From positions 806,001-870,000 of the forward strand of contig NW_027488623.1 in the NCBI RefSeq assembly GCF_050948215.1: DNA of 64,000 nucleotides, written 5' to 3'. The position numbers and the translations under genes were made by a program. Positions 50,501-64,000 of this stretch are shown in pieces; the first letter of the stretch is position 1; every line of letters begins with the position of its first letter. The DNA comes from Halictus rubicundus. Lineage: Eukaryota; Arthropoda; Insecta; Hymenoptera; Halictidae. The notes below the pieces were generated by a model. The model did not search any database. It saw only the letters and a list, made by a program, of their open reading frames with translations, and was not told the origin of the DNA.

Positions 50501-53500
50501 ATCCTCAATCCTATCCTATCCACTATCCTATCCAATCCCCTATCCTATTCTCTACCGTATCCTATTCTCTATCCTATCCTATCCTCCATCCTATCCTATC
50601 CTCTATACTATCCTATCCTCTATCCTATTCTATCCTCTATCCTATCCTATCCTCTATCCTATCCTATGCTCTATCCTATCCAATCCCCTATCCTATCCTC
50701 AATCCTATCCTCTATCCTATCCTATCCTCTATCATATCCTATCCACTTTCCTATCCTATCCTCTATCCTATTCTAGCCTCTATCCTATCCTATCCTCTAT
50801 CCTATCCTATGCTCTATCCTATCCAATCCCCTATCCTATCCTCAATCCTATCCTATCCTCTATCCTGTCCCATCCTCTATCCTATCCCATCCTCTATCCT
50901 ATCAAATCCTCTATCCTATAATATCCTCTAGCCTATCCTATCCTCTATCCTATCCTACCGTTTGTCCTATCCTATCCTCTATCCTATCCTATCGCATATC
51001 CTATAATATCCTCTATCCTATCCTATGCTCTATCCTATCCAATCCCCTATCCTATCTCAATCTTATCCTATCCTCTATCCTATAATATCGTCTATCCTAT
51101 CCAATCCTCTATCCTATCCTATCCTCTATCCTATCCTATCCTCTTTCCTTTCCTATCCTCTATCCTATTCTATCCTCTATCCTATCCAATCCCCTATCCT
51201 ATCCTCAATCCTATCCTCTATCCTATCCTATCCTCTATCATATCCTATCCTCTATCCTATCCTATCATCTATTTTATCCTATCCTCTATCCTATCCTATC
51301 CTCTATCCTATCCTATCCTGTATCCCATCCTAACCTCCATCCTATCCTATCCTCGATCCTATCCTATCCGCTATCCTATCCTATCCTCTATCCTATCCTA
51401 TCCTCTATCCTATCCTATCATCTATTTTATCCTATCCTCTATCCTATCCTATCCTCTATCCTATCCTATCGTGTATCCCATCCTAACCTCTATCCTATCC
51501 TATCCTCGATCCTATCCTATCCGCTATCCTATCCTATCCTCTATCCTATCCTATCCTCTCTCCTATCCTATCCTCTATCCGATCCTTATCCTATCCTATC
51601 CTCTATTATTTCCTATCCTCTATCCTATCCTATCCCCTATCCTATCCTATCCTCTATCCTATCCTACCCTCTATCCTATCCTCTACCCTATCCTATCCTG
51701 TATAATATCGTTTACTCTATCATATCCTATCCTCTATCCTATAGTATCATCTATCCTATTCTATCCTCTATAATATCGTCTATCATATCCAATCCTCTAT
51801 CGTTTCCTCTATCCTATACTATCCTCTATCCTAGCCTATCCTCTATCCTATCCTAACCTCTATCCTATCCTTTCCTCAATCCTATTATATCCTCTATCCT
51901 ATCCTACCCTCTTTGCTATCCTATCCTCTATCCTATCCTATCCTCTATCCTATCCTATCCTCTATCCTATCCTACCCTCTTTCCTATCCTATCCTCTATC
52001 CTATCCTATCCTATCCTTTATCCTATCCTCTATCCTATCCTATCCTCTATCCTATCCTACCCTCTTTCCTATCCGATCCTCGATCCTATCCCATCCTCTA
52101 TTATATCCTATCCTCTATCCTATCCTATCCTCTATCCTATCCTACCCTCTTTCCTATCCGATCCTCTATCCTATCCCATCCTCTATTATATCCTATCCTC
52201 TGTCCTATCTTATCCTCTATCCTATCCTTTCCTCAATCCTATTATATCCTCAATCCTATTATGTCCTCTATCCTATCCTATCCTCTATCCTATCCTCTAT
52301 CCTACCCTCCATCCGATCCTCTATCCTATCCTATCAACTATCCTATTAAATTACCCATCCTATCCTCTATCCTATCCTATCCTCTATCCTATCCTATCCT
52401 CTATTCTATCCTCTATCCTATCCTCTATCCTATCCTCTATCCTATCCTACCCTCCATCCGATCCTCTATCCTATCCTATCCTCTATCCCATCCTCTCCTC
52501 TATCCTATCCTACCCTCTTTCCAATCCTATCCTCTATCCTATCCTATCCTCTATCCTATCCTATCCTTTATCCTATCCTATCCTCTATCCTATCCTATCC
52601 TCTATACTATCCTACCCTCTTTCCTATCCTATCCTCTATCCTATCCTATCCTATCCTTTATCCTATCCTCTATCCTATCCTATCCTCTATCCTATCCTAC
52701 CCTCTTTCCTATCCGATCCTCGATCCTATCCCATCCTCTATTATATCCTATCCTCTATCCTATCCTATCCTCTATCCTATCCTACCCTCTTTCCTATCCG
52801 ATCCTCTATCCTATCCCATCCTCTATTATATCCTATCCTCTGTCCTATCTTATCCTCTATCCTATCCTTTCCTCAATCCTATTATATCCTCTATCCTATT
52901 CTATCCTCTATCCTATCCTATCCTCTATCCTATCCTATGCTCTATCCTATCCAATCCCCTATCCTATCCTCAATCCTATCCTCTATCCTATCCTATCCTC
53001 TATCATATCCTATCCACTTTCCTATCCTATCCTCTATCCTATTCTAGCCTCTATCCTATCCTATCCTCTATCCTATCCTATGCTCTATCCTATCCAATCC
53101 CCTATCCTATCCTCAATCCTATCCTATCCTCTATCCTGTCCCATCCTCTATCCTATCCCATCCTCTATCCTATCAAATCCTCTATCCTATAATATCCTCT
53201 AGCCTATCCTATCCTCTATCCTATCCTACCGTTTGTCCTATCCTATCCTCTATCCTAACCTATCGCCTATCCTATAATATCCTCTATCCTATCCTATGCT
53301 CTATCCTATCCAATCCCCTATCCTATCTCAATCTTATCCTATCCTCTATCCTATAATATCGTCTATCCTATCCAATCCTCTATCCTATCCTATCCTCTAT
53401 CCTATCCTATCCTCTTTCCTTTCCTATCCTCTATCCTATTCTATCCTCAATCCTATCCTCTATCCTATCCTATCCTCTATCATATCCTATCCTCTATCCT

Positions 53501-53938
53501 ATCCTATCATCTATTTTATCCTATCCTCTATCCTATCCTATCCTCTATCCTATCCTATCCTGTATCCCATCCTAACCTCTATCGTATCCTATCCTCGATC
53601 CTATCCTATCCGCTATCCTATCCTATCCTCTATCCTATCCTATCCTCTATCCTATCCTATCATCTATTTTATCCTATCCTCTATCCTATCCTATCCTCTA
53701 TCCTATCCTATCCTGTATCCCATCCTAACCTCTATCCTATCCTATCCTCGATCCTATCCTATCCGCTATCCTATCCTATCCTCTATCCTATCCTATCCTC
53801 TCTCCTATCCTATCCTCTATCCGATCCTTATCCTATCCTATCCTCTATTATTTCCTATCCTCTATCCTATCCTATCCCCTATCCTATCCTATCCTCTATC
53901 CTATCCTACCCTCTATTCTATCCTCTACCCTATCCTAT

Positions 53939-56544
53939 CCTGTATAATATCGTTTACTCTATCATATCCTATCCTCTATCCTATAGTATCATCTATCCTA
54001 TTCTATCCTCTATAATATCGTCTATCATATCCAATCCTCTATCGTTTCCTCTATCCTATACTATCCTCTATCCTAGCCTATCCTCTATCCTATCCTAACC
54101 TCTATCCTATCCTTTCCTCAATCCTATTATATCCTCTATCCTATCCTACCCTCTTTGCTATCCTATCCTCTATCCTATCCTATCCTCTATCCTATCCTAT
54201 CCTCTATCCTATCCTACCCTCTTTCCTATCCTATCCTCTATCCTATCCTATCCTATCCTTTATCCTATCCTCTATCCTATCCTATCCTCTATCCTATCCT
54301 ACCCTCTTTCCTATCCGATCCTCGATCCTATCCCATCCTCTATTATATCCTATCCTCTATCCTATCCTATCCTCTATCCTATCCTACCCTCTTTCCTATC
54401 CGATCCTCTATCCTATCCCATCCTCTATTATATCCTATCCTCTGTCCTATCTTATCCTCTATCCTATCCTTTCCTCAATCCTATTATATCCTCAATCCTA
54501 TTATGTCCTCTATCCTATCCTATCCTCTATCCTATCCTATCCTCTATCCTATCCTACCCTCTTTCCTATCTATACCCTCTTTCCTATCCTATCCTCTATC
54601 CTATCCTATCCTCTATCCTATCCTCTATCCTATCCTCTATCCTATCCTCTCCTCTATTATATCCTACCCTCTTTCTTATCCTATCCTCTATCCTATCCTA
54701 TCCTCTATCCTATCCTATCCTCTATCCGATCCTCTATCCTATCCTAGCCTCTATTTTATCCTATCCTCTTTCCTATCCTATCCTCTATCCTATCCTACCC
54801 TCTATCCAATCCTATCCTCTATCCTATCCTACCCTCTTTCCTATCCTATCCTCTATCCTATCCTATCCTCTATCCTATCCTCTATCCTATCCTATCCTCT
54901 ATCCTATCCTACCCTCTTTCCTATCCGATCCTCTATCCTATCCTATCCTCTATTATATCCTATCCTCTATCCTATCCAAACCTCTATCCTATCCTATCTT
55001 CAATCCTATCCCATACTCTATCCCATCCTAACCTCTATCCTATCCTATCCTCGATCCTATCCTATCCGCTATCCTATCCTATCCTCTATCCTATCCTATC
55101 CTCTCTCCTATCCTATCCTCTATCCGATCCTTATCCTATCCTATCCTCTATTATTTCCTATCCTCTATCCTATCCTATCCCCTATCCTATCCTATCCTCT
55201 ATCCTATCCTACCCTCTATCCTATCCTCTACCCTATCCTATCCTGTATAATATCGTTTACTCTATCATATCCTATCCTCTATCCTATAGTATCATCTATC
55301 CTATTCTATCCTCTATAATATCGTCTATCATATCCAATCCTCTATCGTTTCCTCTATCCTATACTATCCTCTATCCTAGCCTATCCTCTATCCTATCCTA
55401 ACCTCTATCCTATCCTTTCCTCAATCCTATTATATCCTCTATCCTATCCTACCCTCTTTGCTATCCTATCCTCTATCCTATCCTATCCTCTATCCTATCC
55501 TATCCTCTATCCTATCCTACCCTCTTTCCTATCCTATCCTCTATCCTATCCTATCCTATCCTTTATCCTATCCTCTATCCTATCCTATCCTCTATCCTAT
55601 CCTACCCTCTTTCCTATCCGATCCTCGATCCTATCCCATCCTCTATTATATCCTATCCTCTATCCTATCCTATCCTCTATCCTATCCTACCCTCTTTCCT
55701 ATCCGATCCTCTATCCTATCCCATCCTCTATTATATCCTATCCTCTGTCCTATCTTATCCTCTATCCTATCCTTTCCTCAATCCTATTATATCCTCAATC
55801 CTATTATGTCCTCTATCCTATCCTATCCTCTATCCTATCCTATCCTCTATCCTATCCTACCCTCTTTCCTATCTATACCCTCTTTCCTATCCTATCCTCT
55901 ATCCTATCCTATCCTCTATCCTATCCTCTATCCTATCCTCTATCCTATCCTCTCCTCTATTATATCCTACCCTCTTTCTTATCCTATCCTCTATCCTATC
56001 CTATCCTCTATCCTATCCTATCCTCTATCCGATCCTCTATCCTATCCTAGCCTCTATTTTATCCTATCCTCTTTCCTATCCTATCCTCTATCCTATCCTA
56101 CCCTCTATCCAATCCTATCCTCTATCCTATCCTACCCTCTTTCCTATCCTATCCTCTATCCTATCCTATCCTCTATCCTATCCTCTATCCTATCCTATCC
56201 TCTATCCTATCCTACCCTCTTTCCTATCCGATCCTCTATCCTATCCTATCCTCTATTATATCCTATCCTCTATCCTATCCAAACCTCTATCCTATCCTAT
56301 CTTCAATCCTATCCCATACTCTATCCTATCCTACCCTCTGTCGTATCCTCTCCTCTATCGTATCCTATCCTCTATCCTACCCTATCCTCTATCCTATCCT
56401 ATCCTCTATCCTATCCTATCCTCTATCCTATCCTATCTATCCTATCCTATCCTATACTCTGCCCTATCCAATCCTTTATCCTATCCAATCCTCTATCCTA
56501 TCCGGTCCACTATCCTATACTATCCTCTATCATATCCTATACTC
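53939..56544 (-). repeat. Tandem pair of about 1303-bp units (third related copy 2241 bp upstream)
   Basis: The inverted landmark at 53939 recurs at 55242 (1303 bases), and the following sequence stays in register for at least 850 bases. The sequence after 51698 matches that after 53939 at an offset of 2241-2242. Three related units are thus arranged with different lengths between them. Confidence 0.7.
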
Positions 56545-59500
56545 TATCCTATCCTATTCTCTGTCCTATCCTATCCTCTATCCTATCCTATCCTCTATCC
56601 TATCCTGTCCTCTATCCTATCCTATCCTCTATCCTTTCCTGTCCTCTATCCTATACTATTCTCTATCGTATACTATCCTATATCCTATCCTATCCTCTAT
56701 CCTATCCTATCCTCTATCCTATCCTATCCTCTATCCTATCCTATCCTGTATACTATCCTATCCTATCCTCTATCCTATCCTATCCTCTATCCTATCCTAT
56801 CCTCTATCCTAGAATATCCCCTATTCCATCCAATTCTCTATCCTATCCAATACTCTATTCTATAATATCCTCTATCCTATCCTCTATCCTATCCTATCCT
56901 TTATCCTATCGTATCCTCTGTCCTATCCCATTCTCCATCGTATCCTATCCTCTATCCTATCCTATCCTCTATCCTATAATATCCTCTATCCAATCCTATC
57001 CTCTATCCTATCCAATGCCCTATCCTATTCTCTATCCTATACTATCCTCTATCCTCTCCTATCCTCAATCCTATCCTATCCTCTACCCTATCCTATCCTC
57101 TATCCTATCCTACCCTCTTTCCTATCCTATCCTCTATCCTATCCTATCCTATCCTTTATCCTATCCTCTATCCTATCCTATCCTCTATCCTATCCTACCC
57201 TCTTTCCTATCCGATCCTCGATCCTATCCAATCCTCTATTATATCCTATCCTCTATCCTATCCTTTCCTCAATCCTATTATGTCCTCAATCCTATTATGT
57301 CCTCTATCCTATCCTATCCTCTATCCTATCCTCTATCCTACCCTCCAACCGATCCTCTATCCTATCCTATCAACTATCCTATTAAATTACCCATCCTATC
57401 CTCTATCCTATCCTATCCTCTATCCTATCCTATCCTCTATCCTATCCTATCCTCTATTCTATCCTCTATCCTATCCTCTATCCTATCCTACCCTCCATCC
57501 GATCCTCTATCCTATCCTATCCTCTATCCCATCCTCTCCTCTATCCTATCCTACCCTCTTTCCAATCCTATCCTCTATCCTATCCTATCCTCTATCCTAT
57601 CCTATCCTGTACCCTATCCTATCCTGTATCCTATCCCATCCTCTATCCTATCCTACCCTCTGTCCTATCCTATCCTCTATCCTATCCTCTCCTCTATCCT
57701 ATCCTCTCCTCTATCCTATCGTATCCTCTATCCTATCCCATCCTGTATCCTATCCTATCATCTATCCTATCCTATCCTATTCTCTATCCTATACTATCCT
57801 CTAACCTATCCTATTCTGTACCCTATCCTATCCTGTAGCCTATCCCATCCTCTATCCTATCCTATCATCTATTATATCCTGTCACCTATCCTATCCTATA
57901 CTCTATCCTATACTATGCTCTATCCTATCCTATCCTTAATCCTCTCCTATTCCCTATCCTATACTATCCTCTAACCTATCGTGTCCTCTATCCTATCCCA
58001 TGCTCTATCCTATCCTATCGTCTATCCTATAATATCCTCTATCCTATCCAATCCTCTATCCTATCCTCTATCCTATCCTCTATCCTATCCTCTATCCTAT
58101 CCTCTATCCTCAAGGCTATCCTGTATCCTATCCCATCCTCTATCCTATCCTACCCTCTGTCCTATCCTATCCTCTATCCTATCCTCTCCTCTATCCTATC
58201 CTCTCCTCTATCCTATCGTATCCTCTATCCTATCCCATCCTGTATCCTATCCTATCATCTATCCTATCCTATCCTATTCTCTATCCTATACTATCCTCTA
58301 ACCTATCCTATTCTGTACCCTATCCTATCCTGTAGCCTATCCCATCCTCTATCCTATCCTATCCTCTATTATATCCTGTCACCTATCCTATCCTATACTC
58401 TATCCTATACTATGCTCTATCCTATCCTATCCTCTATCCGATCCAATCCTCTATCCTATCTTCTATCCTATCCTCTATCCTATCATCTATCCTATCCTAT
58501 CCTTAATCCTCTCCTATTCCCTATCCTATACTATCCTCTAACCTATCGTGTCCTCTATCCTATCCCATGCTCTATCCTATTCTATCGTCTATCCTATAAT
58601 ATCCTCTATCCTATCCAATCCTCTATCCTATCCTCTATCCTATCCTCTATCCTATCCTCTATCCTATCCTCTATCCTCAAGGCTATTCTGTATCCTATCC
58701 AATCCTCTATCGTATCCTATCCTCTATCCTATCTTATCCTCTATCCTATCTTATCCTCTATCCTATCGTATCTTCTATCGTATCCTATCCTCTATCCTAT
58801 CCTATCCTCTATCCTATCCTATCCTATCCTCTATCCTATCCTATCCTATCCTCTATCCTATCCTATCCTATCCTATCCTCTATCCTATCCTATCCTCTAT
58901 CCTATCCTATCCTCTATCCTATCCTATCCTCTATCCTATCCTATCCCCTATCCTATTCTATCCTCTATCCTATCCTATCCTCTATCCTATCCTATCCTCT
59001 ATCCTATAATATCCCCTATTCCATCCACTTCTCTATCCTATCCAATCCTCTATTCTATAATATCCTCTATCCTATCCAATCCTCTATCCTATCCTCTATC
59101 CTATCCTATCCTCTACGCTATCATATCCTCTATCCTATCGTATTATCTATCGTGTCCCATCCTCTATCGTATCCTATCCTCTATCCTATCCTATCCTATA
59201 TCCTATAATATCCTCTATCCTATCCTCTATCCTATCCTATCCTCTATCCTATAATATCCTCTACTCTATCCAATCCTCCATCCTGTCCTATCGTCTATTC
59301 TATCCTATCATCTATCCTATAACATCCTCCATCCAATCCTATTCTCTATCCTATCCAATCCCCTATCCTATCCTCTATCCTATCCTATCCTCTATCCTAT
59401 CCTATCCTCTATCCTATCCTATCCTCTTTCCTATCTATACCCTCTTTCCTATCCTATCCTCTATCCTATCCTATCCTCTATCCTATCCTCTATCCTATCC

Positions 59501-62500
59501 TCTCCTCTATTATATCCTACCCTCTTTCTTATCCTATCCTCTATCCTATCCTATCCTCTATCCTATCCTATCCTCTATCCTATCCTACCCTCTATCCAAT
59601 CCTATCCTCTATCCTATCCTACCCTCTTTCCTATCCTATCCTCTATCCTATCCTATCCTCTATCCTATCCTCTATCCTATCCTCTATCCTATCCTATCCT
59701 CTATCCTATCCTACCCTCTTTCCTATCCGATCCTCTATCCTATCCCATCCTCTATTATATCCTATCCTCTATCCTATCCAAACCTCTATCCTATCCTATC
59801 TTCAATCCTATCCCATACTCTATCCTATCCTACCCTCTGTCGTATCCTCTCCTCTATCGTATCCTATCCTCTATCCTACCCTATCCTCTATCCTATCCTA
59901 TCCTCTATCCTATCCTATCCTTTATCCTATCGTATCCTCTGTCCTATCCCATTCTCCATCGTATCCTATCCTCAATCCTATCCTATCCTCTACCCTATCC
60001 TATCCTCTATCCTATCATATCCTCTATCCTATTGTATCCTCTATCATATCCCATCCTCTATCCTATCCTATCCTCAATCATATCCTACCCCCCATCCTAT
60101 CCTATCCTCTATCCTATCGTATCATCTGTCCTATCCTATCCTCTATACTATCCTATCCAATTCTCTATCCTATACTCTCATCTAACCTATCCTATCCTTT
60201 ATCCTATCATATCCTCTAACCAATCCCATCCTCTATCGTATCCTATCCTCTATCCTATCCTATCCTATATCGTAGATTATCCTCTATCCTATCCTATACT
60301 CTATCCTCTCCTATTCTCTGTCCTAACCTATCCTCTATCCTATCCCATCCTCTATCCTATCCTATCCTCAATCCTATCCTATCCCCCATCCTATCCTATC
60401 CTCTATCCTATCGTATCATCTGTCCTATCCTATCCTCTATACCATCCTATCCTATTCTCTATCCTATACTATCCTCTAACCTATCCTATCCTTTATCCTA
60501 TCATATACTTTATCCTATCCCATCCTCTATCCTATCCTATCTTCTATCCTATAATATCTTCTATCCTATCCAATCCTCTATCCTATCCTCTATTCTAAAA
60601 TATCCTCTATCCTTACTTATCCTCTATCCAATCCCATCCTCTGTCGTATCCTATCCTCTATCCTATCCTATCCTCTATCCTTACTTATCCTCTATCCAAT
60701 CCCATCCTCTGTCGTATCCTATCCTCTATCCTATCCTATCCTATATCCTATAATATCCTCTATCCTATCCTATACTCTATCCCGTCCTATCCTCTATCCT
60801 ATCCGAACCTCTACCCTATCCTATCCTTTATCCTATCGTATCCTCTGTCCTTTCACATTCTCCATCGTATCCTATCCTCTATCCTATCCTATCCTCTATC
60901 CTATAATATCCTCTATCCAATCCTATCCTCTATCCTATCCAATGCCCTATCCTATTCTCTATCCTATACTATCCTCTAACCCATTCTATCCTTTATCCTA
61001 TCAAATCCTCTATCCCATCCTATCCTCAATCCTATCCCATACTCTATCCTATCCTACCCTCTGTCCTATCCTATCCTCTATCCTATCCTATCCTGTATCC
61101 TATCATATCCTGTAACCTATCCTATCCTGTACCCTATCCTATCCTGTATCCTATCCCATCCTCTATCCTATCCTACCCTCTGTCCTATCCTATCCTCTAT
61201 CCTATCCTCTCCTCTATCCTATCCTCTCCTCTATCCTATCGTATCCTCTATCCTATCCCATCCTGTATCCTATCCTATCATCTATCCTATCCTATCCTAT
61301 TCTCTATCCTATACTATCCTCTAACCTATCGTGTCCTCTATCCTATCCCATGCTCTATCCTATCCTATCGTCTATCCTATAATATCCTCTATCCTATCCA
61401 ATCCTCTATCCTATCCTCTATCCTATCCTCTATCCTCAAGGCTATCCTGTATCCTATCCAATCCTCTATCCTATCCTTTCCTCTATCCAATCCCATCCTC
61501 TATCGTATCGTATCCACTATGCTATCCTATCCTATATCCTACATTATCCTCTATCCTATCCTATACTCTATCCTATCCTCTCCTCTGTCCTGTCCTATCC
61601 TCTATCCTATCCCATCCTCTATCGTATCCAATCCTCTATCCTATCTTATCCTCTATCCTATCTTATCCTCTATCCTATCGTATCCTCTATCGTATCCTAT
61701 CCTCTATCCTATCTTATCCTCTATCCTATCCTATCCTCTATCCTATCCTATCCTATCCTCTATCCTATCCTATCCTATCCTATCCTCTATCCTATCCTAT
61801 CCTCTATCCTATCCTATCCTCTATCCTATCCTATCCTCTATCCTATCCTATCCCCTATCCTATTCTATCCTCTATCCTATCCTATCCTCTATCCTATCCT
61901 ATCCTCTATCCTATCCTATCCTCTATCCTATAATATCCCCTATTCCATCCACTTCTCTATCCTATCCAATCCTCTATCCTATCCAATCCTCTATCCTATC
62001 CTCTATCCTATCCTATCCTCTACGCTATCCTATCCTCTATCCTATCGTATTATCTACCGTGTCCCATCCTCTATCGTATCCTATCCTCTATCCTATCCTA
62101 TCCTATATCCTATAATATCCTCTATCCTATCCTCTATCCTATCCTATCCTCTATCCTATAATATCCTCTACTCTATCCAAGCCTCCATCCTGTCCTATCC
62201 TCTATCCTATCCTATCATCTATCCTATAACATCCTCCATCCAATCCTATCCTCTATCCTATCCAATCCCCTATCCTATCCTCTATCCTATCCTATCCTCT
62301 ATCCTATCCTATCCTCTATCCTATCCTATCCTCTATCCTATCCTATCCTCTATCCTATAATATCCCCTATTCTATCCTATCGTCTATTCTATCCAATCCC
62401 CTATCCTATTCTCTATCCTATCCTATCCTCAATCCTATACTATCCTGTATCCTATCCTATCCCCTATCCTTTCCTGGCCTCTATAATATCGTATCCTCTA

Positions 62501-62740
62501 TCCTATAATATCATCTATCCTATCCTATTCTCTATCCTATCCTATCCTCTATCCTATCTTATCCTCAATCCTACTCTATACACTATCCTATCCTATCCTC
62601 TATCCTATCCTATCCTCTATCCTATCCTATCCTCTATCCTATCCTATCCTCTATCCTATCCTATCCTCTATCCTATCCTCTATACTATCCTATCCTCTTT
62701 CCTATCATATCCTCAATCCTATAATATCCACTATCCTATC

Positions 62741-64000
62741 CAATCCCCTATCCTATTCTCTACCCTATCCTATTCTCTATCCTATCCTATCCTCCATCCT
62801 ATCCTATCCTCTATACTATCCTATACTCTATCCTATAATATCATCTATCCTAACCAATCCTCAACCCTATCGTATCCTCAATCCAATCCTACACTCTATC
62901 CTGTTCTATCCGCATCCCTATCCTATCCTCTATACTATAATATCCTCTATCATTTCCAATCCCCTATCCTATACTCTATCCTGTCCTATCCTCTATCGTA
63001 TCCCATCCTCTATCCTATCCTATCCTATCCTCTATCCTATCCTATCCTCTATCCTATTATATCCACTTTCCTATCCTATCCTCTATCCTATTCTATCCTC
63101 TATCCAATCCTATCCTCTATCCTATCCTATGCTCTATCCTATCCAATCCCCTATCCTATCCTCAATCCTATCCTATCCTCTATCCTATCCTATCCTCTAT
63201 ACTATCCTATCCTCTATCCTATCCTATCCTCTATCCTATCATATCCTATCCTATCCTATCCTCTATCCTATCCTATCCTATATCCTATAATATCCCCTAT
63301 TCTATCCTATCATCTATCCTATCCAATCCCCTATCCTATTCTCTATTCTATCCTATCCTCAATCCTATCCTATCCTGTATCCTATCCTATCCTCTATCCT
63401 TTCCTGGCCTCTATACTATCGTATCCTCAATCCTATCCTATCCACTATCCTATCCAATCCCCTATCCTATTCTCTATCCGATCCTATCCTCTATCCTATC
63501 CAATCCCCTATCCTATTCTCTACCCTATCCTATTCTCTATCCTATCCTATCCTCCATCCTATCCTATCCTCTATACTATCCTATACTCTATCCTATAATA
63601 TCATCTATCCTAACCAATCCTCAACCCTATCGTATCCTCAATCCAATCCTACACTCTATCCTGTTCTATCCGCATCCCTATCCTATCCTCTATACTATAA
63701 TATCCTCTATCATTTCCAATCCCCTATCCTATACTCTATCCTGTCCTATCCTCTATCCTATCCCATCCTCTATCCTATCCTATCCTATCCTCTATCCTAT
63801 CCTATCCTCTATCCTATTATATCCACTTTCCTATCCTATCCTCTATCCTATTCTATCCTCTATCCTATCCTATCCTCTATCCTATCCTATGCTCTATCCT
63901 ATCCAATCCCCTATCCTATCCTCAATCCTATCCTATCCTCTATCCTATCCTATCCTCTATCCTATCCTATCCTCTATCCTATCCTATCCTCTATCCTATC
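62741..64000 (-). repeat. 760-bp tandem duplication, second copy cut by the window end
   Basis: Rare strings recur exactly 760 bases apart: CAATCCCCTATCC at 62741/63501, TCAACCCTATCG at 62861/63621, ATCCACTTTCC at 63061/63821, and CCTATCCTATGCTC at 63121/63881. The second copy is incomplete at 64000. Confidence 0.85.

Larger units (their letters stand above)
47524..64000 (-). repeat. Satellite array, right part (inverted orientation)
   Basis: This is the same satellite with the CTATCC strand on top, the reverse complement of the left and middle parts. The landmark appears inverted (CCTGTATAATATCGTTT) at about 48392, 51698, 53939 and 55242. Beyond about 56500 the landmark is gone and other variants dominate: CTATAATATCC, CCAATCCCCTATCC and CTCAAGGCTATCCTG (about 50174, 58108, 58676 and 61436). 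It is therefore a diverged sub-family. I see no gene; the array runs off the window end. Confidence 0.97.

Noticed and set aside
55458..57974. 838-codon open frame on the plus strand in the inverted arm
   Set aside because: Same artefact, on the other strand because the satellite is inverted here. There is no codon bias, domain or start context.

Overview
This is a eukaryotic, satellite-dominated window, most likely from an insect. The arguments for insect are the retroelement types present (an R1-clade non-LTR element and two Ty3/gypsy-type elements) and a satellite whose core ATAGG differs by one base from the arthropod telomere repeat TTAGG. Hymenoptera is possible, but that is only an impression. 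About 53 of the 64 kb is one degenerate satellite built from 5-base GGATA and 7-base GGATAGA blocks, with AGGATAGGATAG as the commonest 12-base monomer. I see no host protein-coding gene, tRNA, rRNA or CRISPR array.

Layout: (1) 1-15076, satellite with the purine-rich GGATA strand on top, organised into higher-order repeats of about 3.7-3.9 kb. (2) 15077-17419, a 5'-truncated R1-clade retrotransposon with a 3' UTR, a C/G-run hairpin and a poly(A) tail. It is flanked by an 18-base target-site duplication that can be proved from empty copies of the same repeat elsewhere in the array. (3) 17420-39075, satellite in the same orientation, with different internal duplications (about 3.0 and 2.2 kb). 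(4) 39078-47523, a non-satellite island. It holds a plus-strand GC-rich Ty3/gypsy-type element (gag, then a protease-RT-RNase H pol with two nonsense codons, broken off inside the integrase zinc finger), a GC-rich stretch with a 34-37-base minisatellite, a minus-strand AT-rich gag with the start of a protease, and about 1.9 kb of unassigned AT-rich sequence. (5) 47524-64000, the same satellite in the opposite orientation (CTATCC strand on top), with its own tandem duplications.

The island therefore sits at an orientation switch, so the window has an inverted-repeat or inversion-breakpoint structure. Both gypsy-type gags end in textbook -1 frameshift heptamers placed in the correct frame, which links each gag to its downstream protease. 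The many very long open frames in the satellite are artefacts: the C-rich strand of a 12-base repeat has no stop codon in any frame and reads as YPIL, SSIL and SYPL repeats.
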